Source: WANQ01 sp964448055
Lineage (GTDB): Archaea > Thermoproteota > Thermoprotei_A > Sulfolobales > WANQ01
DNA length: 6,495 bases
Reading direction: 5' to 3'
NCBI GenBank assembly: GCA_964448055.1
Contig: CAYUVB010000065.1
Coordinates: 1-6,495, forward strand
Made by a program: the position numbers and the translations under genes
Part shown: piece by piece, positions 5,924 to 6,495 of the stretch
Numbering within the stretch: position 1 is the stretch's first letter
Layout of the letters: every line of letters begins with the position of its first letter
The notes under the pieces: generated by a model
Told to the model about the DNA's origin: nothing
The model's input: only the letters and a program-made list of their open reading frames with translations
Database searches by the model: none

Positions 5924-6495
5924 ATGCTGTGCAGTAAACCCATTATCGTAGGACATAGAGCTAATACCAGGTTAAGATTATACTACTACCTATCACTAGG
6001 ACTACCAGTGATAGAAGTAGATGTTACTAGGACAGAGGAAGGAGAATTAATTATACAACACGTACGTGAAGAAGAAGTACTTCTAGAGGAACTTAAGTCT
6101 AAGAAAAGAAAACTCCTACATAGTATACATGAAGAACTAGAAGAACTCTTCCATAGAAAACTCGTAGACTATCTAAGAGCTATAAGTGGTAAAACAAATA
6201 TTATGCTAGACCTTAAGTATCGTAGTAAAGGGGTAGGAATAGCTGAAGCCATAGAGAAATCTAATTATAAAGGAGAAATATATGTTACATCCAAGTATCA
6301 CAAAGACCTAGTACTGGTAAAGAAATGTTTACCGCAAGCAAAAGTACTATTAGCAATAGAAGATGAACCTCTAGATGTAGAATCCTATTTGGAAAAAGCA
6401 GGTGTAGACGGAGTATCCATTAGGGCAGCATTTGTAGAAGAAGACATGGTGAAACAATTACATGAACATAACCATATAGTTGCGGTATGGGTTGT
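5924..6495 (+). CDS. Glycerophosphodiester phosphodiesterase-like protein (N-terminal part, cut by window edge)
   Basis: About 190 residues are visible before the right edge. GDPD enzymes are TIM barrels that hydrolyse glycerophosphodiesters to glycerol 3-phosphate and an alcohol. Family landmarks: GHR (10-12), a NT pair (14-15), E-x-D metal ligands Glu31 and Asp33 in IEVDV, catalytic His46, DLK (96-98), AGVDGVSI (159-166) and VAVW (186-189). Compared with bacterial enzymes, the loop between HR and the PENT motif is about seven residues shorter, the metal-binding Glu of PENT is Ala13, and the HD after the second strand is HV. A charged helical stretch fills 47-85. ATG 5924 is the only possible start: no ATG, GTG or TTG lies between it and the in-frame TAA at 5885-5887. 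It is divergent from the dehydrogenase gene, with 125 bases between. The family is fairly sure, but the activity is uncertain because of the altered active site. Confidence 0.8.
   Translation, partial: MLCSKPIIVGHRANTRLRLYYYLSLGLPVIEVDVTRTEEGELIIQHVREEEVLLEELKSKKRKLLHSIHEELEELFHRKLVDYLRAISGKTNIMLDLKYRSKGVGIAEAIEKSNYKGEIYVTSKYHKDLVLVKKCLPQAKVLLAIEDEPLDVESYLEKAGVDGVSIRAAFVEEDMVKQLHEHNHIVAVWV

Noticed and set aside
5990..6014. 8-base inverted repeat (CTATCACT / AGTGATAG) with a 9-base loop
   Set aside because: It lies within the GDPD coding frame, near the conserved IEVDV strand, and is explained by codon usage; no regulatory setting is visible.

Overview
The window looks like chromosomal DNA of a hyperthermophilic crenarchaeon, probably of the Desulfurococcales type. 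The evidence is a large archaeal Lhr-type helicase, heavy use of ATA (Ile), AGA/AGG (Arg) and CTA/TTA (Leu) codons, three genes that start at TTG, very tight gene ends, and TATA-like boxes placed as expected for short or absent 5' leaders. The genus cannot be fixed from the sequence alone.

Layout from left to right. (1) On the minus strand, running off the left edge, is the N-terminal part of a P-loop NTPase resembling dethiobiotin synthetase (BioD). It has a TTG start and an excellent Shine-Dalgarno site. (2) A divergent promoter region follows at about 350-540. (3) On the plus strand is a complete 946-residue Lhr-type superfamily 2 helicase with a C-terminal four-cysteine zinc knuckle and a helix-hairpin-helix-like tail. 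(4) Three bases further on, and convergent to it, is a small acidic protein of unknown function on the minus strand; its ribosome binding site supports an ATG start at 3636. (5) The spacer 3637-3878 carries a short minus-strand stretch that reads like the start of a HEPN domain but is quickly stopped, possibly the remains of a decayed gene. (6) On the plus strand is a complete membrane-dipeptidase-family (peptidase M19) metallohydrolase without a signal peptide. (7) On the minus strand, overlapping its 3' end by 9 bases, is a complete malate/lactate dehydrogenase homologue with Glu where the catalytic Asp is expected. (8) On the plus strand, divergent from it and running off the right edge, is a glycerophosphodiester phosphodiesterase-like protein with a shortened active-site loop.

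The genes alternate in strand and each seems to have its own promoter, so there is no multi-gene operon and no evident shared pathway: nucleic-acid remodelling (Lhr helicase), peptide or amide hydrolysis (M19), redox metabolism (MDH/LDH) and phosphodiester hydrolysis (GDPD) sit side by side. No tRNA, rRNA, CRISPR array, insertion sequence or obvious defence island was seen. I found no convincing new multi-gene system. The most notable points are altered catalytic-site residues in the dehydrogenase and the phosphodiesterase, the atypical P-loop protein, and the possible HEPN remnant.
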